DNA of 64,000 nucleotides. Origin: Clostridia bacterium. Its GTDB lineage: Bacteria > Bacillota > Clostridia > Christensenellales > Aristaeellaceae. The notes beneath the pieces were generated by a model, which saw only the letters and a list, made by a program, of their open reading frames with translations, was not told the origin of the DNA and searched no databases. The translations under genes were made by a program, and so were the position numbers. The DNA is taken from contig JAFQHP010000046.1 of NCBI GenBank assembly GCA_017397895.1, forward strand, positions 1 through 64,000. The letters run 5' to 3'. Shown here one piece after another: positions 25,974 to 34,166 of the stretch (its first letter is position 1; each line of letters opens with the position of its first letter).

Positions 25974-27256
25974 CGCTATTTGAACAAAATGAACAGAAGA
26001 ACACGCCCCTGGCAGACCGGATGCGTCCCAGAACGCTGGACGAATTCTACGGCCAGGAGCATATCGTAGGCCCGGGCAAATTATTGCGCCGGGCTATTGA
26101 AGCGGACCGGCTCACCAGCTGTATTTTTTACGGCCCGCCCGGCTGCGGCAAAACCACCCTGGCCGGCATCATCGCCGCTCAGACCAACGCCGCCTTCATC
26201 AAAATGAACGCCGTCACCAGCGGTGTATCTGACGTGCGGGAAGAATTGAAACAGGCGGCAGACCGGCGGGCCATGTTCGGCCAGCCCACCTACCTTCTGC
26301 TGGACGAATGTCACCGCTGGAGCAAGGCCCAGTCAGATTCCATCCTGCCGGCCATGGAAAGCGGCCTGATCCGCTTTATCGGCTCCACCACCGAAAACCC
26401 CATGATCTCCATGACCCCCGCCATTGTCAGCCGCTGCCGGGTGTTCAATTTTCAGCCGCTGACCCAGGCCCATGTGGAAAAAGCCATGCTCCGTGCCCTT
26501 TCCGATGCAGAGCGGGGGCTGGGAAATATGCAGGTGCAGCTGGACGCAGACGCCATGCACCATATTTCCCGCATTGCCGGGGGCGATGTGCGCACCGCCC
26601 TGAACGCACTGGAGCTGGCCGTGCTCACCACCCCCACCAAGGGCGGCAAAATCCACATCACGCTGAAGATTGCGGAAGAGAGCATCCAAAAACCCCAGCT
26701 TCGCTGCGATGAAACCCAGTTTTACGATATGCTGTCCGCCTTTTGCAAGTCCATGCGGGGCGGCGATTGCGATGCGGCGCTGCTTTGGTTTTCCAGACTT
26801 CTTTATGCCGGGGCGGACCCCCGAATGCTGTCCCGCCGCATCATTGCCCATGCCAGCGAGGATGTTGGCCTGGCCAATCCTGTGGCCATGCTGCAGGCAG
26901 TAGCCGCAGGCCAGGCGCTGGAGCAGATGGGCATGCCGGAAGCCCGGCTTCCCCTGGCCCAGGCTATCCTGGCCGTGTGCACCAGCCCCAAATCCAATTC
27001 CGTTTCCGCCGCCATCGATGCCGCCATGGCCGATGCCGAAAAGGGCGGCTTCGGCCCGGTGCCGGCCCACCTGCGGGACAACCATTACGCAGGCAGCCAG
27101 CGCCTTGGAGAAAAGACCACTACGGAATATAAATATCCCCACGCCTATCCCGGCCATTGGGTGGAGCAGCAATACCTGCCCGACGAGGCCCTGGGCGTTT
27201 CCTACTATACCCCGTCCGATCAGGGACATGAAGCCAAAATGGTGCGGAGGAAATAA
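25970..27256 (+). CDS. rarA: Replication-associated recombination ATPase RarA
   Basis: This 428-aa clamp-loader-like AAA+ ATPase acts at stalled replication forks. Walker A GPPGCGKTTL is at about 52-61. The Walker B/sensor region reads LLLDECHRWSKAQSD, where most members have DEIHRFNKAQ. Sensor 1 GSTTENP and the C-terminal MgsA tetramerisation domain with SEDVGLANP, CTSPKSNS and the terminal YKYPHAYPGHW are present. Length is normal. It is coupled on both sides (ATGA with the nitroreductase, TAATG with the DUF3877 gene). Confidence 0.96.
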   Translation: MTLFEQNEQKNTPLADRMRPRTLDEFYGQEHIVGPGKLLRRAIEADRLTSCIFYGPPGCGKTTLAGIIAAQTNAAFIKMNAVTSGVSDVREELKQAADRRAMFGQPTYLLLDECHRWSKAQSDSILPAMESGLIRFIGSTTENPMISMTPAIVSRCRVFNFQPLTQAHVEKAMLRALSDAERGLGNMQVQLDADAMHHISRIAGGDVRTALNALELAVLTTPTKGGKIHITLKIAEESIQKPQLRCDETQFYDMLSAFCKSMRGGDCDAALLWFSRLLYAGADPRMLSRRIIAHASEDVGLANPVAMLQAVAAGQALEQMGMPEARLPLAQAILAVCTSPKSNSVSAAIDAAMADAEKGGFGPVPAHLRDNHYAGSQRLGEKTTTEYKYPHAYPGHWVEQQYLPDEALGVSYYTPSDQGHEAKMVRRK

Positions 27257-27783
27257 TGCCATATACCCGTTTAGCACAAAATATCACCGATCAGATTATG
27301 GAAGAGCAGGCCAAGCTGGGCTTTGACGAAAAGGAAATCCGGTTGTATTACCCCCTGTCCTCCCTGTGCCATATCACAGAAACAAAAACGGACATTGCCG
27401 GTATGGAAAGCCTGCTGCAGGGCTTTGCCGGGGCGGTGCAAAGCACCCTGGGCCCCGTGAACTGCACCAGAAACGATGACCGGTTCTGCTTCCATATTCC
27501 CCCGGAGGGCGTACGCTGGGTGCATGACCATACCCCGGAAGATACCTTTATCCGGAAGCTGGTTTCCCTCATCGTAACGCCCGGCATCTCCATGGCCGAA
27601 ATTGAAGCGCTGTTCAAAGAACACGGCCAGATCACGGTAAAGCCTATGGATTCTGACGAATTTGACACGCTGATTTATTTCCGGCAGGGGCCGGACCAAT
27701 ACTACTATTGCTTCCAGGACGACGGCTTTGATATCCGCTATCACCGCTTCCTGCCCGGCGATTATTTTGACTTTGGATACTGA
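27256..27783 (+). CDS. DUF3877 family protein
   Basis: This 175-aa soluble protein has no known activity. MPYTRLAQNITDQIMEEQAKLGF at the start and the acidic, aromatic C-terminus (RYHRFLPGDYFDFGY) fit DUF3877 proteins of Clostridia. The start codon shares one base with the rarA stop. The mnmM gene follows after 15 bp. Confidence 0.75.
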   Translation: MPYTRLAQNITDQIMEEQAKLGFDEKEIRLYYPLSSLCHITETKTDIAGMESLLQGFAGAVQSTLGPVNCTRNDDRFCFHIPPEGVRWVHDHTPEDTFIRKLVSLIVTPGISMAEIEALFKEHGQITVKPMDSDEFDTLIYFRQGPDQYYYCFQDDGFDIRYHRFLPGDYFDFGY

Positions 27784-27798
27784 CGGAGGAATATTTCC

Positions 27799-28365
27799 AT
27801 GCCCTATATGCTGCGTTCCGCCCGCTACCTTTCCCACGACGTGCTGAAGGAAGCCGTTCAGCCCGGCGATACCGTTATCGACGCCACCATGGGCAACGGC
27901 CATGACACCCTGTTTCTGTGCCGGCTGGTGGGGGAAGAAGGTAAGGTAATCGCCTTTGATGTGCAGGAAAAGGCCGTGGAAAGCACCCGGCAAAGGCTGC
28001 AGGAAGCAGGCGTGCTGGGCCGGGCCACCCTGTATCACCGGGGCCATGAACACATGGACGAAGCCGGCGTGCAAGAGGTTTCCGCCATTGTGTTCAATCT
28101 GGGCTGGCTGCCCGGCGGGGACAAAAGCGTCACCACCCTGTGGGAAACCACCAGGGTGGCCCTGGAAAAAGCCCTGACCATGCTGAAGCAGCAGGGCGTG
28201 CTGCTGCTGTGCGCCTATCCCGGCCATGCCGAAGGGGACAGGGAGCGGGCGGAAGTGATGAAATTTCTTGCATCCCTGCCGCCGCAGCAGTATAATGTAT
28301 TGCATCAGAGGTTCTTGAACGCCGGCCCCGGTGCGCCGGAAAACTTCATCATTCAAAAACAATAA
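27799..28365 (+). CDS. mnmM: SAM-dependent tRNA methyltransferase, MnmM/YtqB-like
   Basis: This 188-aa Rossmann-fold methyltransferase has the SAM site VIDATMGNGHDTLFL (about 27-41), VIAFDVQEKAVEST (about 50) and the VFNLGWLPGGDKSVTT catalytic block characteristic of YtqB. In Bacillus, YtqB (MnmM) methylates the aminomethyl group of the wobble 2-thiouridine. That role here is by family analogy. Length agrees. GGAGG precedes the ATG. Confidence 0.85.
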   Translation: MPYMLRSARYLSHDVLKEAVQPGDTVIDATMGNGHDTLFLCRLVGEEGKVIAFDVQEKAVESTRQRLQEAGVLGRATLYHRGHEHMDEAGVQEVSAIVFNLGWLPGGDKSVTTLWETTRVALEKALTMLKQQGVLLLCAYPGHAEGDRERAEVMKFLASLPPQQYNVLHQRFLNAGPGAPENFIIQKQ

Positions 28366-28384
28366 CATAGAGGAGGCATTTTTT

Positions 28385-29350
28385 ATGAAACTGTCTGTTC
28401 TGGCTGTGGCATTGGGCGATCGTTCCCTGGACAAGGCCCTGGAATTCCTTTCTGCCCGGGGCGTACAGCAGGTGGAAGTGGGCTGCGGCGGCTATCCCGG
28501 CAAGGCCCATTGCGATCCCGCCGTGCTGCTGAGCGACGAAAAGAAGCTGCAGGAATTCAAGGATACCTTCAAAAAGCACAACCTTACCATCTCCGCCCTT
28601 TCCACCCACGGCAACGCCGTGCATCCCATCCCCGAAATTGCCAAGGGCTACCATGACGATTTTGTAAACGCCGTCTTGCTTGCCGAAAAGCTGGGAGTGG
28701 ACCGGGTGGTCACCTTCTCCGGCTGCCCCGGCGGAAGCAAGCAGGATCTGCAGCCCAACTGGGTCACCTGCGCCTGGCCCCCGGAATACCAGGATATTCT
28801 GCAGTACCAGTGGAACGACGTGCTGATCCCCTACTGGGAAAAGACTGCCGCCTTTGCCAACGAGCACGGCATTGAAAAAATTGCCTTTGAAATGCACCCC
28901 GGCTTCTGCATCTACAACCCCGAAACTATGCTGCGCATCCGCTCCGCCGTGGGCAAGACGCTTGGCGCCAATTTCGACCCCAGCCACCTCTTCTGGCAGG
29001 GCATCGATCCCGTCCGGGCCATCCGGGCTTTGGGCGACGCCATCTTTTTCTTCCACGCCAAGGATACCGCCCTGGATAATTACAACGTGGCCACCAACGG
29101 CGTATTGGATACCAAGCATTTCTCCAAGGTAAAGGACCGTTCCTGGGTGTTCCGCACCGTGGGCTACGGCCATGATCTGAAAACCTGGAAGGATATGATG
29201 AGCGCTCTGCGCACCGTGGGCTATGACGGCCCCATCTCCATCGAGCATGAAGACGGCCTGATGAGCGGCGAAGAAGGCCTTTCCAAGGCCATCCGCTTCC
29301 TGCAGGAAGTGCTCATGTACGAAGACCCCGGCGAAATGTACTGGGCGTAA
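28385..29350 (+). CDS. Sugar phosphate isomerase/epimerase-like TIM barrel
   Basis: This 321-aa member of the xylose-isomerase-like TIM-barrel superfamily has visible metal-ligand candidates: Glu in AFEMHPGF, Asp and His in NFDPSHLFW, His in FFHAKDT, and Glu in ISIEHED. It differs from the 280-aa homologue at 502 in length and ligands. GAGGAGG precedes the ATG; 18 upstream in-frame codons have no start signal. It ends the rarA operon, and repeat R4 begins 13 bp after its stop. Confidence 0.82.
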   Translation: MKLSVLAVALGDRSLDKALEFLSARGVQQVEVGCGGYPGKAHCDPAVLLSDEKKLQEFKDTFKKHNLTISALSTHGNAVHPIPEIAKGYHDDFVNAVLLAEKLGVDRVVTFSGCPGGSKQDLQPNWVTCAWPPEYQDILQYQWNDVLIPYWEKTAAFANEHGIEKIAFEMHPGFCIYNPETMLRIRSAVGKTLGANFDPSHLFWQGIDPVRAIRALGDAIFFFHAKDTALDNYNVATNGVLDTKHFSKVKDRSWVFRTVGYGHDLKTWKDMMSALRTVGYDGPISIEHEDGLMSGEEGLSKAIRFLQEVLMYEDPGEMYWA

Positions 29351-29362
29351 TATAATGAGCAG

Positions 29363-29855
29363 ACGAAGCAGGGGGCTTCTCGCCCCCTGTACCCCCGCGG
29401 CAGGCCAGGGATGTCATCCCTGGACCCAATCCGCGAAGTGGTTGCGTGAATGGACATGCTGTTTCCGCGTGAAGCTTGGGGAACGAACAGATATGTGCCC
29501 ACGGACGCAATGAAAATACGGAAAACGCCGGGAGAGAAAGCAAGCTTTCTCCTCCGGCGTTTTTTGTATTTTCCCCGGATGCCAAGGGGATCCGGTTGGC
29601 GGCATGAGCGCAGCCCGGCCCGTGTGCGGCAGTGCCGCAGCCAGTTTGCAATATTACAATCACTTCTTGCAATCGGGTCTCTGCGTGCCGCAGACAATCC
29701 CTCCGTCAGCTTACGGCTGCCACCTCCCTTTACACAAGGGAGGCTCTGTCGTATTTTCCATGCATCAGCGGGAAACTGTTTGTTTTGTACGCCAACCACT
29801 TCCGCAGATGGGTCCAGGGCACGGCCCTGGTGCAGTGGTGAAACCCCGCAATTTT
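29363..29855. repeat. Intergenic repeat element copy R4
   Basis: This is the most complete copy. Left end: gcagggggcttctcgccccctgt and ccagggatgtcatccctgg. The left inverted-repeat block ccctggacccaatccgcg..gtggttg is at 29418-29444. Central palindrome 29512-29573: arms GAAAATAC/GTATTTTC, ACGCCGG/CCGGCGT, core GAGAAAGCAAGCTTTCTC. Right end: the ccaaccacttccgcag block and ccagggcacggccctgg. A second repeat type is inserted at about 29696-29758. It separates two converging genes. Confidence 0.88.
29696..29758. repeat. Second repeat family nested in R4
   Basis: This segment (ccctccgtcagcttacggctg, then cctccctt..aagggagg) is absent from the other four copies. It resembles a short palindromic intergenic repeat common in gut Clostridia. 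Confidence 0.55.
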
Positions 29856-29864
29856 CTGCCGGTG

Positions 29865-29893
29865 CAAAAAAGGCATGGGCTTTCGCTCATGCC
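29865..29893 (-). terminator. Terminator of the SH3/peptidoglycan-binding gene
   Basis: On the minus strand ggcatgagc / gcccatgcc (one mismatch) with loop gaaa is followed by T6. Confidence 0.8.
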
Positions 29894-29902
29894 TTGGATG
29901 GT

Positions 29903-31600
29903 TTACCAGGTTGCCCGCATTGCCCGGGTCACGGCGTTCTGATGTGCTTCGTCCACGCGCTTGGTGCCGTGGGTTTTGCTCTTGTAGAAGTGGATGCAGA
30001 AGTGGCCGTTGAAATTGTTGTTGCTGATGGTGGAGGTGCCGTGGGGCATGCCGTTCATGGAGCCGGCGTACACATGGCCGTTGTACTTCACCAGCACAGC
30101 CCTGCGTGCCCAGCTCCAGCTGCCGCCGTAGATGGCCTTCATAGTGGCGGTATCGGAGGCAGTTTGGGGTTCGGCGTCAATATGATTGGCCCCCGCCCAG
30201 CGTTTCACCGTGAACACCTTGCCGGTGGCCACGTCCTTCACCTGGAAGGTAGCTCCCCGGGGAATTTTGTTGGCGCCGCCGTTGAACCAATCCAGCCGCT
30301 CGGTTTTATACGTTTGGGGGGTGGCGGTGGGCTTGGGGGTAGCGGTGGGTTTGGGCGTGGCCGTGGCCTTGGGGCTCTTACCGAAGAGAGCGCGGATGGT
30401 GCCGGCGCCTGCCACGCCGTCCTGGCTGAGACCCTTGCTCTTTTGGAACTCCTTCACGGCCTTTACGGTATTTGCGCCGTAGCTGCCGTCAATGGTGGAG
30501 GAATAGAAGCCCTTCAGGGTCAGCGCCTGCTGCAGCGCTTTCACATTTTCACCGCTGTCGCCCTTTTCGCTGACGGTGGGCACGTCGATATCACTGATGC
30601 TGTCAATGCCCTCCATGCCCTTCTTCACCGGCTTGGCGGTGGGCTTGGGAGTGGCGGTCACTTTAGGGGTGGCGGTCACCACAGCGGCAGCACGCTTGCC
30701 AAAGAGCAGCTTGATTGTCACAGCGCCGGCCACGCCGTCCTGGCTGAGACCCTGGGATTTTTGGAACGCCTTCACGGCTTTTTCGGTGTTGTAGCCAAAA
30801 TCACCGTCGATGGTGGTGTTGTAAAAGCCCTTCAGGGTCAGCGCCTGCTGCAGGGCGATCACGTTTTCGCCTTTGTCGCCCTTGCGGCTGGTGGCGGGCA
30901 CCTTGATATCGCCGATGCTGTCAATGCCCTCCATGCCCTTCTTGCCGGAGGATTTGGGGGCCGTGGTGGGCTTGGCCGTTACGGTAACAGTATTGGAAGC
31001 AGAGGAAGCAGGGTTCTTGCCAAAGAGGGCACGGATGGTTGCCGCACCGGCCACGCCGTCCTGGCTGAGGCCCTTGCTCTTTTGGAATTTCTTCACGGCC
31101 ACTTCGGTATTATAGCCGAAATCGCCGTCGATAGTAGTGTTATAGAAGCCTTCCAGGGTCAGCGCCTGCTGCAGCGCCTTCACATCCGGGCCCTCGTCGC
31201 CCTTGCGGCTGGTGGCGGGCACCTGAATATCGCTGATTTCGTCAATGCCCTCCATGCCCTTGATGTTGGAGGTATTTTTTTTTACCATGGAAGAGGAAGA
31301 AGAAGTGCCGTTCAGGGCATTCTGGGCAGCGGAGGACAGGGTGACGAACTGCTTCATCACATAGCCCACATTGCCGTTTGCGGATACCTTGTAGAAATTG
31401 CCGCTGACGCCGGTAACCTCTACCTTGTCCCCTTCGTCAAACTGATAATGATAGGCGCCGCTGGCCCGGGGATTGGTGCGGAAGAAAACCTTTTCCTTAT
31501 TGATGGTGCCGGTATAGGAAGCCGCCATCGCCTGGGGCATCAGGGTCAATAACAATACAAGCACACATACAAACGCCATTGAACGCTTCAATTTCATCAT
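29903..31600 (-). CDS. Secreted SH3 and triple peptidoglycan-binding protein
   Basis: The protein is about 565 aa. A signal peptide (residues 1-26, VCVLVLLLTLMPQAMA) is followed by a bacterial SH3 domain (about 28-85). Three PG_binding_1 repeats are at about 130-193, 235-297 and 343-408, each after a KGMEGID..DI.VP.. linker and separated by Thr/Pro/Lys spacers (TATPKPTA). A ~135-residue C-terminal domain contains MPHGTSTISNN and GHFCIHFYKSKTHGT, arranged like a divergent L,D-transpeptidase HGT...SHGC pair. It is probably attached to and possibly active on peptidoglycan. The start follows an upstream in-frame stretch with no signal. Confidence 0.85.
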   Translation of the reverse strand: MMKLKRSMAFVCVLVLLLTLMPQAMAASYTGTINKEKVFFRTNPRASGAYHYQFDEGDKVEVTGVSGNFYKVSANGNVGYVMKQFVTLSSAAQNALNGTSSSSSMVKKNTSNIKGMEGIDEISDIQVPATSRKGDEGPDVKALQQALTLEGFYNTTIDGDFGYNTEVAVKKFQKSKGLSQDGVAGAATIRALFGKNPASSASNTVTVTAKPTTAPKSSGKKGMEGIDSIGDIKVPATSRKGDKGENVIALQQALTLKGFYNTTIDGDFGYNTEKAVKAFQKSQGLSQDGVAGAVTIKLLFGKRAAAVVTATPKVTATPKPTAKPVKKGMEGIDSISDIDVPTVSEKGDSGENVKALQQALTLKGFYSSTIDGSYGANTVKAVKEFQKSKGLSQDGVAGAGTIRALFGKSPKATATPKPTATPKPTATPQTYKTERLDWFNGGANKIPRGATFQVKDVATGKVFTVKRWAGANHIDAEPQTASDTATMKAIYGGSWSWARRAVLVKYNGHVYAGSMNGMPHGTSTISNNNFNGHFCIHFYKSKTHGTKRVDEAHQNAVTRAMRATW

Positions 31601-31640
31601 GTCTGTACACCTGTGTCCTTTCGTGGAATTTCGCACCCTC

Positions 31641-31669
31641 ATTTTATTACAAAATTGTTAAATTGTCAA
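31641..31669 (-). promoter_or_regulatory. Promoter of the SH3/peptidoglycan-binding gene
   Basis: TTGACA (31664-31669), 17 bp, TAAAAT (31641-31646) on the minus strand. The spacer contains a further TTTAACAATTTTGTAA block. Confidence 0.8.
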
Positions 31670-31694
31670 TATAATTCTTAATATTTCTTCATTT

Positions 31695-32012
31695 TTATTC
31701 CGCACACAGCCGATAGCCCCGGCCCAGCACAGTTTCGATGCAGGTGAGGTTGGTTTTCTTGCGCAGGCGCTGGATATGCACATCCACCGTTCGGGTAGGC
31801 CCGGGGGTAATGAAGCCCCATACAGTGCGCAAAAGTTCATCCCTTGTCAGCACCTGATTGGCCCTTTCAGCCAGCACATACAGCAGCTGAAATTCCTGCT
31901 CCGTCAGGCGGCAGGGCTCCCCTGCAATGCTCAGCCCCAGGTTCCGGGCATCCAGCTGCAATTGCAGCCTTTCCCCCTGCGCCCCCTGCACATATAGTAC
32001 CAGCAAAATCAT
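31695..32012 (-). CDS. Stand-alone OmpR/PhoB-type winged-helix regulator
   Basis: The protein is only 105 aa and corresponds to the DNA-binding half of an OmpR/PhoB response regulator: strand-rich start, CRLTEQEFQLLYVLAERANQVLTRDELL, VDVHIQRLRKK and ETVLGRGYRL. No receiver domain lies upstream in any frame. The exact start is uncertain, since the GAGGGA is very close to the first ATG. It is transcribed toward the SH3/peptidoglycan-binding gene and may control it. Confidence 0.8.
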   Translation of the reverse strand: MILLVLYVQGAQGERLQLQLDARNLGLSIAGEPCRLTEQEFQLLYVLAERANQVLTRDELLRTVWGFITPGPTRTVDVHIQRLRKKTNLTCIETVLGRGYRLCAE

Positions 32013-32042
32013 TCCCTCTTCTCTCTCTTGTTCTTCTACAAT

Positions 32043-32071
32043 ATATTACAAAAATATTACATTTATGTCAA
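32043..32071 (-). promoter_or_regulatory. Promoter and 11-bp direct repeats before the winged-helix gene
   Basis: TTGACA (32066-32071), 17 bp, TAATAT (32043-32048). Two TGTAAT hexamers exactly 11 bp apart (32045-32050 and 32056-32061) lie between them, the spacing used by PhoB-family regulators. Confidence 0.65.
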
Positions 32072-32117
32072 TGATTTACGCCGTTTACAGATGTAACAAT
32101 TTCTTTTGTCCGGGCAT

Positions 32118-32149
32118 GAAAAAGCCCCGCAGCCAATGCCGCAGGGCTG
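32118..32149 (-). terminator. Terminator after recG
   Basis: Minus strand: agccctgcggc / gctgcggggct (two G-U pairs), loop att, then T-rich. Confidence 0.75.
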
Positions 32150-32156
32150 TGGTTAT

Positions 32157-34160
32157 TCAGTTCAGGGCAATTTCGTCCATCACCCGCCGGTATGCCGCCT
32201 GAGCGCTTTTCTTCACCATTTCCCATTCTTCCTCGTAGCCTGCGGTGCGCAGCTTTTTCAGGCAGGCCGTGGTTTCCTCAAGCAATTGCACGTCCGCCCC
32301 CAGGGCCATACCGGGCAGCATGGAATCCCCATGCTGGCGGGTGCCCAGGAAATCCCCGGGGCCCCGCATTTCCAGGTCCTTCTTCGCAATGACAAAGCCA
32401 TCGTTGGTTTCGCACAGGGTTTTCAGCCGCTCGTTGGGATGGGCCATCAGAAAGCACCAGCTTTCCTTTGCCCCGCGGCCCACCCTGCCCCGCAACTGAT
32501 GCAGCTGGGAAAGGCCGAACCTGTCCGCATTTTCAATCACCATCACCGTGGCCGTGGGCACGTTCACCCCCACCTCAATCACCGTGGTGGCCACCAGCAC
32601 GTCCACTTCCCCGGCCGTGAATTTGTGCAATATCTCCGCTTTTTCCTCTGCCGGCTGGTTGCCGTATGTGAGCCCCAGGCGCAATTCCCTCAGGGGCCCG
32701 GTGCACAGCCGGGCATACATATCCTGGGCGCTGCAGGCGTCAATTTCTTCATTTTCCTCCACCAGGGGGCACACAATATAGGCCTGCCGGCCGTTTCGTG
32801 CCTCACTGATGATGAAGTCATACAGCCCGCTTCGCTTCTCCTCCGGCACAATGCGGGTTTTCACCGGGGTACGGCCGGGAGGCAGTTCATCCACCACCGA
32901 TACGTCCAGATCGCCGTACAACACCAGCGCCAGGGTGCGGGGAATGGGCGTGGCGCTCATCACCAGCTCGTTGGGCTGTTTTTGAGCCTTCCGGGCCAGC
33001 AGCCGCCGCTGCCGCACACCGAAGCGGTGCTGCTCATCGCAGATCACCAGGCCGATGTTCTTATATTCCACGCCTTCCGAAATCAGCGCATGGGTGCCGA
33101 TCACCGCCTGCCATTCCCCGGAGGCAATTTTCTCCAGCGCTTCCTTTCTTTCCTTTGCCTTCATGCCCCCCAGCAGCAGCCCGCAGCGGATACCCAGCGG
33201 CGCCAGCATTTTTTCGGCGCTTTCCAGATGCTGCCGGGCCAATATTTCCGTAGGCGCCATGAACACACTCTGGAAGCCCTGGCGGGCGGCCAGATACATG
33301 GCGCCGAAAGCCAGCGCCGTCTTGCCGCAGCCCACGTCCCCCTGCACCATGCGCCCCATGGCATAGGGGGCGTTCAAATCCTTCGCAATCTGCAAAAGCA
33401 CCCTCTGCTGGGCCCCGGTGGGTTTGAAGGGCAGGCTGCGCCAGAAATCTTCGCACCCTGCTTCATCGGCAGGAATGTAAACGCCCTCTTTTCTTTCTCC
33501 CCGGAGGGAAGCTGCCGCTGCCTGGTACAAAAGCACGCTTTCAAAGCTGATGCGGCGAAGGGCAATGGCCAGGTTTTCCCGGCTGTCCGGAAAATGGGCC
33601 TGGCGCAGGGCAAAATTGCGTTCACACAGATGATGCTGGATGCGCAGAATATCCGGCAGGGTTTCAGGGCAGCATTCCGCCAGGTATTCCATGGCCTGGT
33701 GCATCAGATCCCGCATGGTTTTGGGCGGGATGCCACCAAGGGACCGGTACACCGGCAAAATGCCCCTTTCCTGCACAATCTGCGGGCTCACCATCCGCCT
33801 TCTGCCGGCCTTATCCCTTGTGATGCTGCCGTACAGGGTGATTTCATCCTCCTGGCCAAACCTGTCTTTCAGCCAGGGCTGGTTATACCAAACCACCGGC
33901 ACCGAGCCCGTTTCATCGCACAATGTGAAAGAAACACTGGTCAGCCCCCGGAAGCGGCTCATACGGGGCGCTGTCTTGGGAAAGCCGCACACGCAGATCT
34001 CCTTCCCCTCTTCCGCTTCACCAAGGGGCACCACCGTCTGGGTGTCCTGGTAGCGCACGGGCAGGGTAAAAAGCAGGTCGCTCAACGTGTGAACGCCTGC
34101 TTCCTGCAATTTTTGCAGTCGGACCTTGCCCAGGCCCTTCATTTCATCCAGCCTGATCAT
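32157..34160 (-). CDS. recG: ATP-dependent DNA helicase RecG
   Basis: This 667-aa SF2 helicase remodels stalled forks and branched DNA. An N-terminal OB-type wedge domain (about 60-160) is followed by Walker A QGDVGCGKTALAF (about 275), the DEQHRFG motif (about 380) and the C-terminal helicase half with LRGRVGRGAKESWCFL and the GDFLGTRQHG element. Length is normal. The upstream GH13 gene ends 6 bp before, so they share a transcript. Confidence 0.97.
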   Translation of the reverse strand: MIRLDEMKGLGKVRLQKLQEAGVHTLSDLLFTLPVRYQDTQTVVPLGEAEEGKEICVCGFPKTAPRMSRFRGLTSVSFTLCDETGSVPVVWYNQPWLKDRFGQEDEITLYGSITRDKAGRRRMVSPQIVQERGILPVYRSLGGIPPKTMRDLMHQAMEYLAECCPETLPDILRIQHHLCERNFALRQAHFPDSRENLAIALRRISFESVLLYQAAAASLRGERKEGVYIPADEAGCEDFWRSLPFKPTGAQQRVLLQIAKDLNAPYAMGRMVQGDVGCGKTALAFGAMYLAARQGFQSVFMAPTEILARQHLESAEKMLAPLGIRCGLLLGGMKAKERKEALEKIASGEWQAVIGTHALISEGVEYKNIGLVICDEQHRFGVRQRRLLARKAQKQPNELVMSATPIPRTLALVLYGDLDVSVVDELPPGRTPVKTRIVPEEKRSGLYDFIISEARNGRQAYIVCPLVEENEEIDACSAQDMYARLCTGPLRELRLGLTYGNQPAEEKAEILHKFTAGEVDVLVATTVIEVGVNVPTATVMVIENADRFGLSQLHQLRGRVGRGAKESWCFLMAHPNERLKTLCETNDGFVIAKKDLEMRGPGDFLGTRQHGDSMLPGMALGADVQLLEETTACLKKLRTAGYEEEWEMVKKSAQAAYRRVMDEIALN

Positions 34161-34166
34161 GTTTCC

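Noticed and set aside
26290..26340. Changed Walker B of RarA (DECHRWSKAQ) as a loss of function
   Set aside because: The Asp-Glu pair is intact; the neighbouring changes are mild and probably neutral.
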